Below the pieces are notes generated by a model. It did not search any database and had not been told where the DNA came from. It worked only from the letters and a program-made list of their open reading frames with translations. 8,117 nt of DNA, taken from positions 1 through 8,117 of the forward strand of contig JAITWF010000083.1 of assembly GCA_031285415.1 (NCBI GenBank), written 5' to 3'. The stretch comes from Deferribacteraceae bacterium. GTDB taxonomy: Bacteria > Chrysiogenota > Deferribacteres > Deferribacterales > JAISNW01. This document shows positions 7,027 through 8,117 of this stretch, one piece after another (within the stretch, counting starts at the first letter, position 1; every line of letters begins with the position of its first letter). A program made the translations under genes and the position numbers.

Positions 7027-8025
7027 ATGATAGTTGATCTACTGCATAATTTAAGCGGCAAAAAGCGCATACTGATCTTGACGCATAACAATCCAGATCC
7101 AGATGCTATGTCTGCCGCTTTCGCCCTGAAACATCTTATCTATAAGATGGCTCGTAAGAAATCGATTATATCGTATATGGGGATAGTAGGCAGGCTTGAG
7201 AATCGAGAGCTTGTAAAACAGTGCAAGATCGATATGAAGCAGTCATTTGGGCTAAACTTCTCTAGGTACGATTATATAATAGTGGTCGACACGCAGCCGC
7301 AGGCTGGCAACGTTTTTATCCCCGAGGGGATACAGGTGAATGCGGTGATCGATCACCATATCACCAAGCGGAAGCTGATTAAACGTAAAGATTTGATAGC
7401 AGATATTCGCCCCAAATATGGCAGCACCTGCACGATTATTGCAGAGTACTATAAAGAGCTGGGGATTGTGCCAGAGATGGATGTTGCTACAGCGATGAGT
7501 ATCGGTATCACAACCGACTCGATCGGTGCTGGCAGAGACTCCTCCCCAAGTGATCAGCAGATGTTGGGCTTTCTATTTCCTCACATATCAATTAATAAGC
7601 TCGTACGGGTGCAAAATCCACCCCTCCCTCGATATCATTTCAAAACTTTGCGCAAGGCGATAGAGAGCGCTGTTATCATCGACGATCTGCTCTTTTGCGA
7701 TCTAGGTGAGGTGAGAAACTCTGATCTTATAGCGGAATCTGCCGACTATATGATACGCATGCGAGATGTAAAGTGTCTCTTCGTTGTCGGCAAGCTTGAT
7801 AATGTGGCACTCTTTTCGATGAGGACGAAATCGGCAAAGAGATCTGTCGGAAATATCGCCATGAATATCGTGAAGAATATCGGCTACGGCGGTGGGCATA
7901 CAAAATTTGCTGGTGGGCAGGTGCCAGTCGTTAATAGAAGCTATCAAGAGGCGGTAAGTATCCTCAAAACGAGGCTTTTAAAGGCTATAGGGATCGCCCC
8001 AAATACCGAAGAAAAGCCCATATGA
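7027..8025 (+). CDS. DHH/DHHA1-family phosphoesterase (NrnA-like)
   Basis: Cytoplasmic metal-dependent phosphoesterase. NrnA-type relatives degrade very short oligonucleotides (nanoRNA, pGpG) and remove the 3' phosphate of pAp. The 332-residue protein shows motif I THNNPDPDA (H20, D24, D26), motif II VVDTQP (D88), motif III IDHH (D109-H111), motif IV ITTDS (D164), and a C-terminal DHHA1 domain with GYGGGHTKFAGG (G288-H291). These give the usual Mn-binding set. GRLENR and VDTQPQAGN match a subgroup common in deltaproteobacteria, as I recall it, that is annotated only as DHH phosphoesterase or NrnA. In that subgroup motif I reads DAxxSA in place of DAxGS. No membrane, CBS or nucleotidyltransferase domain is attached. 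The start has a good ribosome site and lies 9 bp after the previous gene, so it is probably in the same transcript. The substrate (oligoRNA, pAp or c-di-AMP-derived) cannot be settled here. Confidence 0.9.
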   Translation: MIVDLLHNLSGKKRILILTHNNPDPDAMSAAFALKHLIYKMARKKSIISYMGIVGRLENRELVKQCKIDMKQSFGLNFSRYDYIIVVDTQPQAGNVFIPEGIQVNAVIDHHITKRKLIKRKDLIADIRPKYGSTCTIIAEYYKELGIVPEMDVATAMSIGITTDSIGAGRDSSPSDQQMLGFLFPHISINKLVRVQNPPLPRYHFKTLRKAIESAVIIDDLLFCDLGEVRNSDLIAESADYMIRMRDVKCLFVVGKLDNVALFSMRTKSAKRSVGNIAMNIVKNIGYGGGHTKFAGGQVPVVNRSYQEAVSILKTRLLKAIGIAPNTEEKPI

Positions 8026-8047
8026 CAATCATTTCGATCTCTAGTCA

Positions 8048-8117
8048 CGTCACTGCGGCCTCCGAGCCGCAGTCCAGATCTATTAATTCTGGATTGCGGA
8101 TCAAGTCCGCAATGACG
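8048..8117. repeat. Cloverleaf inverted repeat (dispersed MITE/REP-like element), runs to window edge
   Basis: The 70 bases form one imperfect inverted repeat, with CGTCA at the left end and TGACG at the right. Inside it lie three hairpins: ACTGCGGC/GCCGCAGT (8052-8059 with 8066-8073, loop 6), TCCAGA/TCTGGA (8073-8078 with 8088-8093, loop 9) and ATTGCGGA/TCCGCAAT (8093-8100 with 8106-8113, loop 5). The minus strand begins CGTCATTGCGGA and later reads CAATCCAGA, the look of the 'GTCATTGCG...CAATCCAG' repeats scattered between genes in many bacterial genomes. It lies 22 bp after the DHH stop. There is no T-tract, so it is not a standard intrinsic terminator, though the hairpins could still protect or end a transcript. 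The right boundary may lie beyond the window. Confidence 0.75.

Noticed and set aside
8052..8113. Intrinsic terminator for the plus-strand run
   Set aside because: The hairpins are strong but no T-tract follows any of them, and the architecture is better explained as a dispersed repeat.

Overview
The window reads as chromosomal DNA of a Gram-negative (diderm), LPS-bearing, chemotactic bacterium of moderate, slightly AT-leaning base composition. LptD implies an LPS-containing outer membrane, and the chemoreceptor implies a Che pathway and probably motility. The phylum cannot be fixed from the sequence alone. The gene style (accD-folC-lptD in one run, an MCP with a C-terminal PilZ domain, a deltaproteobacterial-type DHH phosphoesterase) suggests a deltaproteobacterial or Deferribacterota-like lineage; this is a weak inference.

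Layout. Positions 1-1571 (minus strand) hold a methyl-accepting chemotaxis protein that runs to, or almost to, the left edge. It has two membrane helices with almost no periplasmic loop, then HAMP, a signalling hairpin and a C-terminal PilZ domain. A 220-bp divergent control region (1572-1791) follows, with one good sigma70-type promoter facing each way and a perfect GCAAA/TTTGC-type palindrome between them. From 1792 to 8025 five genes run on the plus strand in one direction: accD, folC (TTG start, 8-bp overlap with accD), lptD (8-bp overlap with folC), an unassigned exported protein that looks FlgT/CsgG-like, and a DHH/DHHA1 phosphoesterase. The only sizeable internal gap is about 70 bp after lptD, and it carries a motif close to one in the accD control region. 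The right edge (8048-8117) is a cloverleaf-shaped inverted repeat of the dispersed, MITE/REP-like kind.

How the genes work together. AccD makes malonyl-CoA for fatty acids (membrane and lipid A acyl chains), FolC makes folylpolyglutamates, and LptD inserts finished LPS into the outer membrane. The run therefore has an envelope-growth flavour with a one-carbon housekeeping gene in it. The exported protein and the DHH enzyme are probably co-transcribed, but their link to the upstream genes is unknown. The divergent receptor is the accessory part: it seems to sense something at or inside the membrane and may bind c-di-GMP. I see no phage, transposase, CRISPR, tRNA or rRNA. Apart from the control-region motifs and the terminal repeat, the region looks like ordinary core chromosome.
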